From the NCBI RefSeq assembly GCF_008033135.1, contig NZ_CP041335.1, forward strand, positions 1,865,925 through 1,929,924: a stretch of 64,000 nucleotides of DNA. Reading direction: 5' to 3'. A model generated the notes under the pieces. It worked only from the letters and a program-made list of their open reading frames with translations, was not told the DNA's origin and ran no database searches. A program made the translations under genes and the position numbers. Positions 34,440 through 42,267 of the stretch are shown here, one piece after another (position 1 is the first letter of the stretch; the number at the start of each line of letters is the position of its first letter). The stretch comes from Chitinolyticbacter meiyuanensis. Its GTDB lineage: Bacteria; Pseudomonadota; Gammaproteobacteria; Burkholderiales; Chitinibacteraceae.

Positions 34440-35009
34440 ATGCTCAGCAAACATCTCGCCAGCGTGCTCGCAGTGCTCGCGCTGGCCAGCTCCTATTCCC
34501 AGGCGGCCCTGATCGATGCGCCGCTGCCTGGCAATGCCTACATCGTGCATAACGGCCTCAAGTGGGCCTGGGCCAGCCCGCTGCCCGCCGTGAGCGGCTG
34601 GGGAGAGGACTACGACCTCGACCTGTCGTATCAGGGTCAGTTCGGCTGGCGCCTGCCCACTGCCGCCGAGCTCGCACTGGCGCCGACCGCCCAGCAGTTC
34701 CTGTTCCGTGGCGCCAACGTGCCGCTGAACGACGCCGACCCGGTGAGCGGTGCCTATTTCACCAATGTGGACGAGAGCCTGACCGGTGCTGCGGCTTGCG
34801 CGGCACCTTACTTCACCAAGGCGCTGGCCAACTGCGATTGGCTTGATGGCGCTGGCCAGCCGGGCGGTGCCTGGGCCGGCCAGCTGGGGTCGAGCGACGT
34901 TGCCGACCAACTGGTGGTGCAGGCCGTGCCGGAACCGGAAACCTATGCATTGATGGGCCTGGGTGTGGTCGGGCTGATTGCTTCGCGTCGCCGTCGCCGC
35001 ACACGCTGA
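34440..35009 (+). CDS. PEP-CTERM sorting domain protein
   Basis: A 189-residue exported protein. The signal peptide (MLSKHLASVLAVLALASSYS, cleavage near QAA) is followed by a domain with WGEDYDLDLSYQGQFGWRLP and TAAELALAPTAQQFLF, like the short 'WRLPTxxEL' proteins common among PEP-CTERM substrates. It ends in the full tripartite sorting signal: VPEPETYAL, a hydrophobic helix (MGLGVVGLIA) and SRRRRRTR. Such proteins are processed by exosortase and usually belong to exopolysaccharide/biofilm systems; no exosortase gene is in the window. AAAGGA lies just upstream of the ATG, and a strong terminator follows the stop. Confidence 0.9.
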   Translation: MLSKHLASVLAVLALASSYSQAALIDAPLPGNAYIVHNGLKWAWASPLPAVSGWGEDYDLDLSYQGQFGWRLPTAAELALAPTAQQFLFRGANVPLNDADPVSGAYFTNVDESLTGAAACAAPYFTKALANCDWLDGAGQPGGAWAGQLGSSDVADQLVVQAVPEPETYALMGLGVVGLIASRRRRRTR

Positions 35010-35027
35010 TCGGTGCAGCAGGCGTCA

Positions 35028-35054
35028 CAACGCCCGCCAAATTGGCGGGCGTTG
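35028..35054 (+). terminator. Terminator after the PEP-CTERM gene
   Basis: CAACGCCCGCCAA pairs with TTGGCGGGCGTTG almost without a loop, followed by TATTTG. It lies between the convergent PEP-CTERM and gph genes and probably serves the plus-strand gene, possibly both. Confidence 0.75.
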
Positions 35055-35074
35055 TATTTGATGTGATGACGGAA

Positions 35075-35737
35075 TCAGCCTTCGACGAATTCGAGCAGCT
35101 CGGAGAAGAAGCGGATGATGCGGTCGGCCCCCAGCGTTTCGATGCCGTCGCCGTAGCCGTAATGCACCACCACGTTGGGGCAGCCGGCGGCCTTGGCCGC
35201 AAGGATGTCGTTCTTGGAGTCGCCCACCATCAGCATGTCGCCGACAGCCACGCCGAGGCGCTCGGCCACGTGCTGTAGCGGCAGTGGCGACGGCTTCTTC
35301 TCGGCCAGCGTGTCGCCCCCCACGATCACCTCGAAGCGCTCGGATACCCCCAGCTCGCGCAGCAGCGGCAGCGTGTAGCGCTCGGGCTTGTTGGTGACGA
35401 CGGCGAGCGGAAAGCCCAGTTCGTGCAGCGCATGCAGCGTTTCCTGCACTTCCGGGTAGAAGCGGGTGGCTATGGTCAGGCCGGCCTTGTAGTGCTCGTC
35501 GAAGCGCGCCATGCCGGCTTGCTCCAGCTCGCTGCCAGTCCAGACCGCATCCGGGTCGCCATGCACGGTGCGGGCCACCAGGCTCATCGAGCCGTCGCCC
35601 ACATAGCTTTTCACCACGTCTTCCGGCAGCGCCGGCAGCTTGAGATCGGCGCGCGCGGCATTGGCGGCGCGGGCGAGATCAGCGATGGAATCGACAAGGG
35701 TGCCGTCGAGATCGAAGGCGAAGGCGCGGATGGTCAT
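35075..35737 (-). CDS. gph: Phosphoglycolate phosphatase (HAD superfamily)
   Basis: A HAD hydrolase of about 220 residues. Motif I is FAFDLDGTLVDS (nucleophile and acid/base Asp), the cap domain follows, motif II is LAVVTNKP, motif III Lys lies around GGDTLAEKKPSPLPL, and motif IV is MVGDSKNDILAAKAAGC. This matches Gph, which recycles 2-phosphoglycolate from DNA repair or oxidative metabolism. ATG 35737 puts motif I near the N-terminus as usual; an ATG at 35770 is also open and neither has a good ribosome site. It is the last minus-strand gene before the terminator region, 75 bases beyond the phospholipid operon. Confidence 0.9.
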   Translation of the reverse strand: MTIRAFAFDLDGTLVDSIADLARAANAARADLKLPALPEDVVKSYVGDGSMSLVARTVHGDPDAVWTGSELEQAGMARFDEHYKAGLTIATRFYPEVQETLHALHELGFPLAVVTNKPERYTLPLLRELGVSERFEVIVGGDTLAEKKPSPLPLQHVAERLGVAVGDMLMVGDSKNDILAAKAAGCPNVVVHYGYGDGIETLGADRIIRFFSELLEFVEG

Positions 35738-35812
35738 GGGCTGGCGGGATGGGGATGGATCAGCCTGCATGATACGGGAGAAGCGCGGCGGCTGGCCGTG
35801 CCTGGCGGCAGG

Positions 35813-36247
35813 TCAGTACCAGATCGCCGCCAACAACGCTGCCAACCACAGCGTGAGCTGCAGCGCCAGAGCGACGGCGAACTGCCGGATCAGCCGCTGC
35901 GTGCCTTGCCAGCGCGAGGCCAGGCTGCGCACCGCTTCAGGTTCGGGTCCACCAAACAGCCGGGCCATCGCCGCATCGAACACCCGTGCGTCGGCCTCAG
36001 GGCGATAGAGCGTACGAAACAGCGCGGCGTCGAGCGCCAGCCGCGCCACGAAATACTGCACGGCGAGGCCCAGCAGCAGCACGCAAGCCATGGCGCCTTG
36101 CAGCCAGCCGTTGGCCAACGCCAGCAGCAACGCTGCGTGCAGCAGGATCGCCAGCGCCAGCCAGCCGAGTCGGCCGCAGCTTTCCAGCAGGGCGATCAGT
36201 GTGCCGCCGGCGGTGGGGTGGGCGAGGTCTGCATCGTTTAGCGGCAT
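35813..36247 (-). CDS. Small membrane protein ending the phospholipid operon
   Basis: A 144-residue protein with about three transmembrane helices: WLALAILLHAALLLALANGW, MACVLLLGLAVQYFVA, and a C-terminal LALQLTLWLAALLAAIWY. A conserved-looking soluble loop lies between them (ALFRTLYRPEADARVFDAAM). The start overlaps the end of the PAP2-phosphatase gene by ten bases, so the two are translationally linked. I do not know its function. Its position suggests an accessory role with the phosphatase or the lipid product. Confidence 0.7.
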   Translation of the reverse strand: MPLNDADLAHPTAGGTLIALLESCGRLGWLALAILLHAALLLALANGWLQGAMACVLLLGLAVQYFVARLALDAALFRTLYRPEADARVFDAAMARLFGGPEPEAVRSLASRWQGTQRLIRQFAVALALQLTLWLAALLAAIWY

Positions 36248-37575
36248 GCGGCGCTCCAGTTGAGTAGCGCCGCCTGGTGGCCCGGCTGCAGCACCACACC
36301 GGGATGGGCTTCGCGCAGGCGCTGCATGGCGCGTTCGACGTTCGGTTCCCCGCCATGTGCCGCCAGCCAGGCTGCGACGACGGCTGCGCTGCGCGACAAG
36401 CCCAGGGCGCAATGCACCAGCACCGGGCCATGCTGGCGCAATTCTTCCAGCGCGGCGACGGCACGGGTGAGTTCGTCGACGGTGGGCGGCAGCAGATCGA
36501 GCAAGGGCACGGCGCGATAGGCGAGCGACCAGGTGGCGCGGCTGCGCGGCAGCTCGGCGGCGAGATCGAGCACTGCGGCGTAGCCCTGCAGCGAGGCCTG
36601 GTCCGGCCAGCAACCCAGCGCCACGCCAGGGGCCACCTGGCTGCAGGCGGTGATGCGGCGCCGGTAGCACTGGAACGAAATCCAGGCGCCGAGCAGTTGC
36701 GGTGCTAGCAGCCACGCCGCCGCCAACGTGCTGCGGCCATCGCCGGTTTTCTGGAACACCGCAGGCCCCAGCCGGGCATAACCGAGCGCCACTAGCACCA
36801 GTGCCAAGGCCGGCCACACCGCCAGCCAGGCCCAGCCACCCCACGCCAGGGCAATGGCAGCGAACAACAGCCCACCTGCCAGATAGCGCAACGCCAGCGT
36901 GCGCGCCCGTGCAGGATCAGCCGGGCGCCAGCGCGGCCAGCCACGTGGCGGCATCGGCAGCACGTAACAGACCGCAACGCCCAGCGCGAGGCCGGTCGGG
37001 ATGTCGAGCAAATGGTGTTGCCAGGTAGTCAGCACCGAAATACCGATCAGCACGCACCAGCCATGGATCAGCACATGCCAGCGTGGCGCCGCATGCGCGA
37101 TCAGCCGCAGCCAGATCACATAGAGCAGCGCGATATGCAGCGACGGCGCCTGGTTGAACGGCTTGTCGAACATACCTAGCGCCGTGAACATCTGGCCGAA
37201 CACGCCGGCGACTTCCGGCCTGTCCCAACCGAAGCGCAGCGGCCACAACACGAAGCAGAGCGACGCCAGTGCCGTGGTCAGCAAGAGCCTGCAGGCCTGA
37301 GTTCGCACCTCGGCCCGGCTGCTGCCGATCACGATGGAGATCGCATACATCACGTCGATCGACCAGTAGGGAACGATGGTCCACGGCCAGAACGGTATGC
37401 TGCCGCGCTCCCAGCCGAATGCCACGTTCCCAACCAGATGCGTCGGCATGCGCGCCGCGTACTCGTTGGCCTGGCCGTAGAGCAGGAAGAAGGTCGGACC
37501 GGCCAGGATCAGCCACAGCAGCCGGTAGCGCCAGCTCGGGCTGGTGGTGGCGTCAATGTTGTTTGAGGAAGTCAT
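36238..37575 (-). CDS. PAP2 membrane phosphatase fused to a dual-specificity phosphatase
   Basis: A 445-residue fusion. The first about 270 residues are polytopic with PAP2/inositol-phosphorylceramide-synthase-like motifs: PSLHIALLYVIW and WQHHLLDIPTGLALG carry the catalytic histidines and aspartate. The last about 150 residues are a soluble Cys-dependent phosphatase with the P-loop HCALGLSRSAAVVA (Cys near residue 389). Dual-specificity enzymes of this kind can dephosphorylate phosphatidylglycerophosphate (as PTPMT1 does). Combined with CdsA and a CDP-alcohol phosphatidyltransferase in the same operon, a lipid-phosphate substrate is likely. Start ATG 37575 lies inside the end of the preceding gene. 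The PSLH replaces the commoner PSGH. Confidence 0.85.
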   Translation of the reverse strand: MTSSNNIDATTSPSWRYRLLWLILAGPTFFLLYGQANEYAARMPTHLVGNVAFGWERGSIPFWPWTIVPYWSIDVMYAISIVIGSSRAEVRTQACRLLLTTALASLCFVLWPLRFGWDRPEVAGVFGQMFTALGMFDKPFNQAPSLHIALLYVIWLRLIAHAAPRWHVLIHGWCVLIGISVLTTWQHHLLDIPTGLALGVAVCYVLPMPPRGWPRWRPADPARARTLALRYLAGGLLFAAIALAWGGWAWLAVWPALALVLVALGYARLGPAVFQKTGDGRSTLAAAWLLAPQLLGAWISFQCYRRRITACSQVAPGVALGCWPDQASLQGYAAVLDLAAELPRSRATWSLAYRAVPLLDLLPPTVDELTRAVAALEELRQHGPVLVHCALGLSRSAAVVAAWLAAHGGEPNVERAMQRLREAHPGVVLQPGHQAALLNWSAACR

Positions 37576-38671
37576 GACGGGATTCGGGGCGTAGGAAGGG
37601 CTGCATGCTGGCGTAGGGGATGGTGATGTCCATGTCGCCGGCTTGTGCCACATGCGGATATCTCAGGCCGACAACAACGCCGTCTGCATCGATGCCATTC
37701 AGGCTCAACCAGGGCATTGATTCGTTTTCGAGTTCCCCGAGAGGGCTCGTGCCGTAGCCTGTTTCCGCCGAGTGTTCCGTCGCAGCGAGGTGGCTGGCGA
37801 CCAGTTTGCGAAACTCGGCTTGCTTGGCGCCATCGATCTGATAGACCTCGGTTCCCAGGTCGACTGATCGGCCGCTACGGCGATCGTAAACCTGCGCTGT
37901 CGATCCCGAGTTCGGATAGGCTCCGCCGCAGAAATAATCTTGCAGCGTTGTCACCGACAAATAACGGAGGCTGGCGTAGCGCAGGGTGTCGTGCTGTGCG
38001 TAGTCTGAGAGCCCAGATGGGGCACCGGCTTCGCATTGTTCGGCATCGCCAATCGCCTGCTGCAACTGCAGTCGCAGCAGGTCGTTGATCCGGGCGTCAC
38101 CCGGCTGCTCCGGCTTGGCGAGCACAAAGCCTTCGATGCGCAACTTGCCGCGCTGCCAGTGTTGCGGTGCCACTATGGTGCCGGCCTTCCGCTGCATCTT
38201 GCTGGTGTGCAGTTTGCGAGCAGGACTCGTCGCAAGCAGCAGATCGAAGTCGGAGTGGATCTGCCCCCCGTCCTGCCGCCGTAATAGCGCTTTGATGTTT
38301 TTCGGCAAGCGCGCCGGTTCCAGCGTAATGGGTAGCCCCTGCTCGCCGGGCTGTTTCATCCAACGCCCCTGCCAGCCATTGCCTTGGCGTTGCAGTTGCC
38401 AGTACCCACTGATTGCGGCTTCCTCCGAGCTGGCCGGACCCCGGTATTCGGTCAGCAACACAGACTCACCCCCGCTCTTCAGCAATAGCACCTGGCCATG
38501 CGCGAGATAAGCGTATTGCCCCTCGCGGGGCTGCCCGTTGTCCTGCTCGAAGAGCTCCACCACGACCGCCTGCTTGCCAATAAGGCCACGATAGGTGGCG
38601 GCCTGTACGGCGGTAGACAGCGCAAAACCCAGCGCCAGGATGCAGAGCCAGAAGAGCGGGCGACTACGCAT
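37553..38671 (-). CDS. Exported hypothetical protein, DUF3298-like C-terminus
   Basis: A 372-residue exported protein; the signal peptide is MRSRPLFWLCILALGFALST with cleavage near VQAAT. The N-terminal part (ATYRGLIGKQAVVVELFEQ) has repeated beta strands. The C-terminal 120 residues (RYLSVTTLQDYFCGGAYPNS, DITIPYASMQPFLRPES) resemble the DUF3298/RsiV-like periplasmic domain. The function is unknown. It separates the paralogue pair from the PAP2 fusion and overlaps the latter by 23 bases. It seems an insert in the lipid operon rather than part of its pathway. Confidence 0.7.
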   Translation of the reverse strand: MRSRPLFWLCILALGFALSTAVQAATYRGLIGKQAVVVELFEQDNGQPREGQYAYLAHGQVLLLKSGGESVLLTEYRGPASSEEAAISGYWQLQRQGNGWQGRWMKQPGEQGLPITLEPARLPKNIKALLRRQDGGQIHSDFDLLLATSPARKLHTSKMQRKAGTIVAPQHWQRGKLRIEGFVLAKPEQPGDARINDLLRLQLQQAIGDAEQCEAGAPSGLSDYAQHDTLRYASLRYLSVTTLQDYFCGGAYPNSGSTAQVYDRRSGRSVDLGTEVYQIDGAKQAEFRKLVASHLAATEHSAETGYGTSPLGELENESMPWLSLNGIDADGVVVGLRYPHVAQAGDMDITIPYASMQPFLRPESRHDFLKQH

Positions 38672-38688
38672 CGACTACGGGGCCAAGA

Positions 38689-39171
38689 TCAGCACGCTTC
38701 GGCATGCAGTTGCAGCGCGCTGCAGACCGTCAGGTAGGCGGTGATTTCGCTGCGGCGTACCAGCACGCACTGCCAGGGTTCGTCTGCGTTGAGCGGCTGC
38801 CCGAGGCGGGCCAGCATGAATTGAGGGCCGAGATCCTGCTGGATCAACTGGATGGCCTTGTCTGCCTTCAGCCCGGTCAGTTCGTCTGGCTCCAGCGCCA
38901 GCCCGTCGTCGAAGCTCTCGCTGATCTGGGCGTAGAGCTCGTCGGGTTGTGGGGCGCAAAACAGCAAATCGGGCGGCAGCAGGTGCAGCAGCACCCATTG
39001 CCACAACGGCATGCCGGATTGTGCGGTGTAGCCGTACACGTCGTATTTGGCCTGGTAGTCGGCCGGGTTTTCGCGGGCAGCTTCGACGGCGGCGACGATG
39101 GGGCGTGCATCGTCGGCCTCCATGAAGCCAGCGGAAATCAGCGTGATCAGTTCGGAAATCGTTGCACTCAT
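38689..39171 (-). CDS. Hypothetical protein, paralogue of the adjacent 39249-39758 gene
   Basis: A 160-residue cytoplasmic protein of unknown function. It shares with its neighbour a central GMPLWQWVLLHLL (neighbour: AMPLWHWVLLEQL), an ELYAQISESFDDG versus ELYASIVDAFGED segment, and a C-terminal RSEITAYLTVCSALQLHAE versus RSTRLERFTELCSALGL segment. The two clearly arose by duplication and then diverged. No signal peptide, membrane segment or catalytic motif can be seen. Acidic, all-helical character is compatible with an immunity or accessory protein, but nothing proves that. Confidence 0.7.
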   Translation of the reverse strand: MSATISELITLISAGFMEADDARPIVAAVEAARENPADYQAKYDVYGYTAQSGMPLWQWVLLHLLPPDLLFCAPQPDELYAQISESFDDGLALEPDELTGLKADKAIQLIQQDLGPQFMLARLGQPLNADEPWQCVLVRRSEITAYLTVCSALQLHAEAC

Positions 39172-39248
39172 GAATTGCTCGTTGCGTAGGAATCAATCAA
39201 GCCCCGACAGCGCCGCTATCTTCGGCGCGCTGCGAGGAATGGTGCGCG

Positions 39249-39758
39249 TCAGACCACGGCGCTGGCAGTCAGCCCCAATGCGCTGCAGAGCTCGGTAAAG
39301 CGTTCCAGCCGGGTGCTGCGCACCAGCACGATCTGGCGGCGCGCATCGCTGCGCTGGGCGAAGTCGGCCGGGGTATAGGCCGGAGCCAGTGCACTACGCA
39401 CCTGATGCCACGCGCCGGCGTCATCCAGCTCGGCCAGGGTGGCAGGAGACAGGTCGAGCTCGTCCTCGCCGAAGGCGTCGACGATGCTGGCGTAGAGCTC
39501 GGCTACCGTGCTGCCGCGGAACACCAGGCCGCCTTCCAGTTGCTCGAGCAGCACCCAATGCCACAGCGGCATGGCGTTGTCGCCATGCTGGGCCTTGAAG
39601 GTTGGATAGCCGCTGGTGGTGTCGACGGCGAGGTAGGCCTCGGCATCCGTCGCAGCCTTGCCGACTTCAGCGGTCATGGCGTCGAGGTCGGCGGTGTCCA
39701 GCCCGCCGTCGGCGAGGATTTCAAACAGTTCGTGGATCTGCTGTTGCTGCTGTTGCAT
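39249..39758 (-). CDS. Hypothetical protein, paralogue of the adjacent 38689-39171 gene
   Basis: A 169-residue cytoplasmic protein starting MQQQQQQIHELFEILADGG at ATG 39758 (GGAG eight bases upstream); upstream codons to 39827 are open but poor. It carries the same conserved blocks as the following gene (AMPLWHWVLLEQL, ELYASIVDAF, LVRSTRLERFTELCSALGL), with the C-terminal QIVLVRS region best preserved. It follows the hydrolase-methyltransferase gene after 25 bases, so it is in the lipid operon physically. Function unknown. The start has a run of six CAG/CAA glutamine codons. Confidence 0.7.
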   Translation of the reverse strand: MQQQQQQIHELFEILADGGLDTADLDAMTAEVGKAATDAEAYLAVDTTSGYPTFKAQHGDNAMPLWHWVLLEQLEGGLVFRGSTVAELYASIVDAFGEDELDLSPATLAELDDAGAWHQVRSALAPAYTPADFAQRSDARRQIVLVRSTRLERFTELCSALGLTASAVV

Positions 39759-39783
39759 TTGGGGGCTCCGGGTGAGCGGTGGT

Positions 39784-41577
39784 TCAGGCCGCCACGGTGC
39801 TGGGTATTGCCGTGCTTGGCAAGGCATCGTTGTGCTTGCGCCGCGCCAGCGATACCGTGAACACGCCCCATTCGTCGATACGCTGCACCAGCTTCTCGAA
39901 GCCGGCGGCTTCCACCAGCTGGTCCATTTCCTGTTGGGTACGGCGGCGCATCACCCAGGGCTGATGGCCGCGATGGCTGGTCAGCGAGCGGGCGATCAGT
40001 TCCAGCTGAGGATGCCACGGCTGGTTGGTGTAAACGAGATAGCCGCCGGCCGGTACCGCGTCCGCCAGTCCCTTGAGCGAGGCGAGGATGGGCGGGTTGT
40101 CCGGGAACAGCTCGTAGAGCCCGGAAACGATGGCGAGCGTGGGGCGCGGCGACAGGCTCGCGAGGCTGTCTCGATCGAACGCGTCGCCCTGCACGAAGCG
40201 CGCCTTGCCATCGAGGCCGCGCTCGGCGATCAGCCGGCCACCGGCCTCGACATTGATCGGGCTGTAGTCGCGCAGCAGGATGTGCTCGGCATCGGGAATG
40301 CGAGCGAGCGCATCGAGCACGTAGCGGCCGTGGCCGGCGGCGATGTCGACCACGCGAATCGCCGTGCCGGCCTCACGCAATGCGTCGGCCGCGGCGGTAA
40401 TCAACTGTTCCAAGTGCTGTTTGCGCACGCGGATACCGCGCCAGCCCACGCTGTCTAGGTAGATCTTGTCGGCGAGCTTGCCCAGCGGCGTGGTGCCCTC
40501 GATCCGGTTGCGATACACGTAATCGAGCGTGCTGCCCGAATCGAAGCCGGTGTCGAAACCGAGCTTGATGCCGCGCGACAGACTGCCCAGCGTGCGCATG
40601 TTGAGGCGGGTGACGCCGTAGTACAGTGCCTTGGGCGACAAGGGGGAGAGCGGTTGCTGCAGGCCACGGTATTCGCTGGCGGTGTAGCCCTGGCGGTCGG
40701 CGGCGAGCAGGTCGGGCGCGGTCGGCGCGGCGGCGTAGAGCCGGTCGAGGAAGGCGCGGATCTGGTCGAAGGCGAGGTGTCTATCCTTCTCGCCCAGCGT
40801 GTCGTGGTAGAAGCCATCGAGCACGTGCTTTTCCTTCACCGTGCTGCCCAGCCGGTCGAAGAATTCGTGCTGCGGGCCATGGTGCACCACCCAGTCCGCG
40901 CCGGAGATCAACAGCTGCGTTGGCACGGTGATGGCGCCGGCATCAGCCACTACTCGGTCGGCGGCCTCGTACAGTGCCAGCAGGATGTGCGAGGCGATGG
41001 GCCGGGTGATCAGCGGGTCGCTCTCGTAGGAGGCGATGCGTTCCGGATCGTGGGTGAGGAACTTGGCCTTGACGTAGCTGTTGACGAAGAAGTTGCCGCG
41101 CAGCTTTTCCATCAGGCGCAAGCCGGGGCGCGCCAGCGGCACATAGAGCTTGACCTTGAACGCCGGCGAGGCGAGCACCATGCCGCGGATCTTGGGGGCG
41201 TAGTCGTGCACCCAGGTGGAGACCAGTACGGCGCCAACGCTCTGCGCGATCACTGTCACCGCATCCAGCGGCACGCCGGCAACGTCGGCGGCGTGGCGGA
41301 CGAACTCGTCGACATCGCGCACCGAAGTGGCGAGGCTGGGGCTGAAGCCGCGCTCGCCCGGCGAGCGGCCGTGGCCGCGCGCATCCCAGGCGAACATCGG
41401 CACATCGGGCAGGTTCAGTTCATCGACCACATGCTGCAGCCGGCCCGAATGCTCGTGGCCGCGATGGAATAGCACGATGGCACGGGTCGGCTTGCTGCCT
41501 TCGGCGGCGGGCCAGTGGCGGTAGAACAGCGATTGTTGGTCGAAGGTCTGGAATTGGCGTTCTTCAGCGTGGCGCAT
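39784..41577 (-). CDS. Alpha/beta hydrolase-SAM methyltransferase fusion
   Basis: A 597-residue bifunctional protein, start ATG 41577 after AAAGGAA. Residues about 1-300 are a serine hydrolase of the lysophospholipase/monoacylglycerol-lipase type: AWDARGHGRSPGERG, and a nucleophile elbow VIAQSVGAVLV in which Ala replaces the first Gly of GxSxG. The acid and histidine lie further on (GADWVVHHG, LDGFYHDTLGEKDR). Residues about 320-597 form a class I methyltransferase with motif I VVDIAAGHGRYVLDAL and post-motifs FVQGDAFDRDSL and ELFPDNPPI. This fusion accompanies PlsC, CdsA and a CDP-alcohol transferase, so an acyl-lipid substrate is inferred. It overlaps the PlsC-like gene by 14 bases. Confidence 0.88.
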   Translation of the reverse strand: MRHAEERQFQTFDQQSLFYRHWPAAEGSKPTRAIVLFHRGHEHSGRLQHVVDELNLPDVPMFAWDARGHGRSPGERGFSPSLATSVRDVDEFVRHAADVAGVPLDAVTVIAQSVGAVLVSTWVHDYAPKIRGMVLASPAFKVKLYVPLARPGLRLMEKLRGNFFVNSYVKAKFLTHDPERIASYESDPLITRPIASHILLALYEAADRVVADAGAITVPTQLLISGADWVVHHGPQHEFFDRLGSTVKEKHVLDGFYHDTLGEKDRHLAFDQIRAFLDRLYAAAPTAPDLLAADRQGYTASEYRGLQQPLSPLSPKALYYGVTRLNMRTLGSLSRGIKLGFDTGFDSGSTLDYVYRNRIEGTTPLGKLADKIYLDSVGWRGIRVRKQHLEQLITAAADALREAGTAIRVVDIAAGHGRYVLDALARIPDAEHILLRDYSPINVEAGGRLIAERGLDGKARFVQGDAFDRDSLASLSPRPTLAIVSGLYELFPDNPPILASLKGLADAVPAGGYLVYTNQPWHPQLELIARSLTSHRGHQPWVMRRRTQQEMDQLVEAAGFEKLVQRIDEWGVFTVSLARRKHNDALPSTAIPSTVAA

Positions 41578-42265
41578 GGGGAGTTCCTTTGGGTTCTTCA
41601 GCCAGCACGGCGGCCTTGCGCTGCAGGGCGGTGAAGCGGGCTTGCAATTCGGCCTTGAAGGCCGACTTGTCGTCCTGCCAGGGCAGGGGGCGGTCGACGT
41701 GGACATCGACGAAAAACGGCACCGGGATACGCGCGCCCTTGGCCATGGCACGGCCGAGGCCATGCATGAACACCGGCACGATGGGAATGTCGGGAAAGCG
41801 CCTTCCCAGGTACCACAGGCCGGATTTCAGCTCGGACATCTGCTCGGGCTCGCCGCGCGTACCCTCGGGGAATAACACCAGCACGCGGCCTGCTTCCAAT
41901 GCGGCGTAGCAGTCTTCCAGCGGGTCGTTGCGCTTGCTGGCACCGCCGCGTACCACCGGGATGATGCCGATCACCCGGGTGGCGAACCACGCGAGCAGCC
42001 TGTGGCGCAGGAAATAATCGGCGGCGGCGGCCGGCTGCACGTTCAGCACCTTGGAGAGCGGGAACAGCGTGTACAGCGTGAGGATGTCGAGGTGGCTGTT
42101 GTGATTGGCCACCACGATGGCGGGGCCTTGGATCGGCAGCCGCTCGCGATGGCGCAACGTCAGCCCCAGCCACACCAGTACCACCGGCCAGGCCACGCCG
42201 ACGATGAAGGTGAGCCGCAAGGCGTTGTGCCACAGGCGCGCAAGGGGCGAATTGGGGGTAGCCAC
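41564..42265 (-). CDS. 1-acyl-sn-glycerol-3-phosphate acyltransferase (PlsC-like)
   Basis: A 233-residue membrane-associated acyltransferase with GTG start 42265, two bases after the CdsA stop. An N-terminal hydrophobic helix (FIVGVAWPVVLVWLGL) precedes the catalytic NHNSHLD block (HxxxxD), IIPVVRGGAS, and the substrate-binding FPEGTRGEPEQ. It lengthens lysophosphatidate to phosphatidate or a related lysolipid. As an operon member it is probably a specialised paralogue of the housekeeping PlsC. It overlaps the next gene by 14 bases. Confidence 0.9.
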   Translation of the reverse strand: MATPNSPLARLWHNALRLTFIVGVAWPVVLVWLGLTLRHRERLPIQGPAIVVANHNSHLDILTLYTLFPLSKVLNVQPAAAADYFLRHRLLAWFATRVIGIIPVVRGGASKRNDPLEDCYAALEAGRVLVLFPEGTRGEPEQMSELKSGLWYLGRRFPDIPIVPVFMHGLGRAMAKGARIPVPFFVDVHVDRPLPWQDDKSAFKAELQARFTALQRKAAVLAEEPKGTPHAPR

Positions 42266-42267
42266 GA

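Noticed and set aside
39735..39758. CAG/CAA run at the start of a hypothetical gene as a possible variable repeat
   Set aside because: Only six glutamine codons in mixed CAG/CAA form. This is too short and impure to suggest phase variation.
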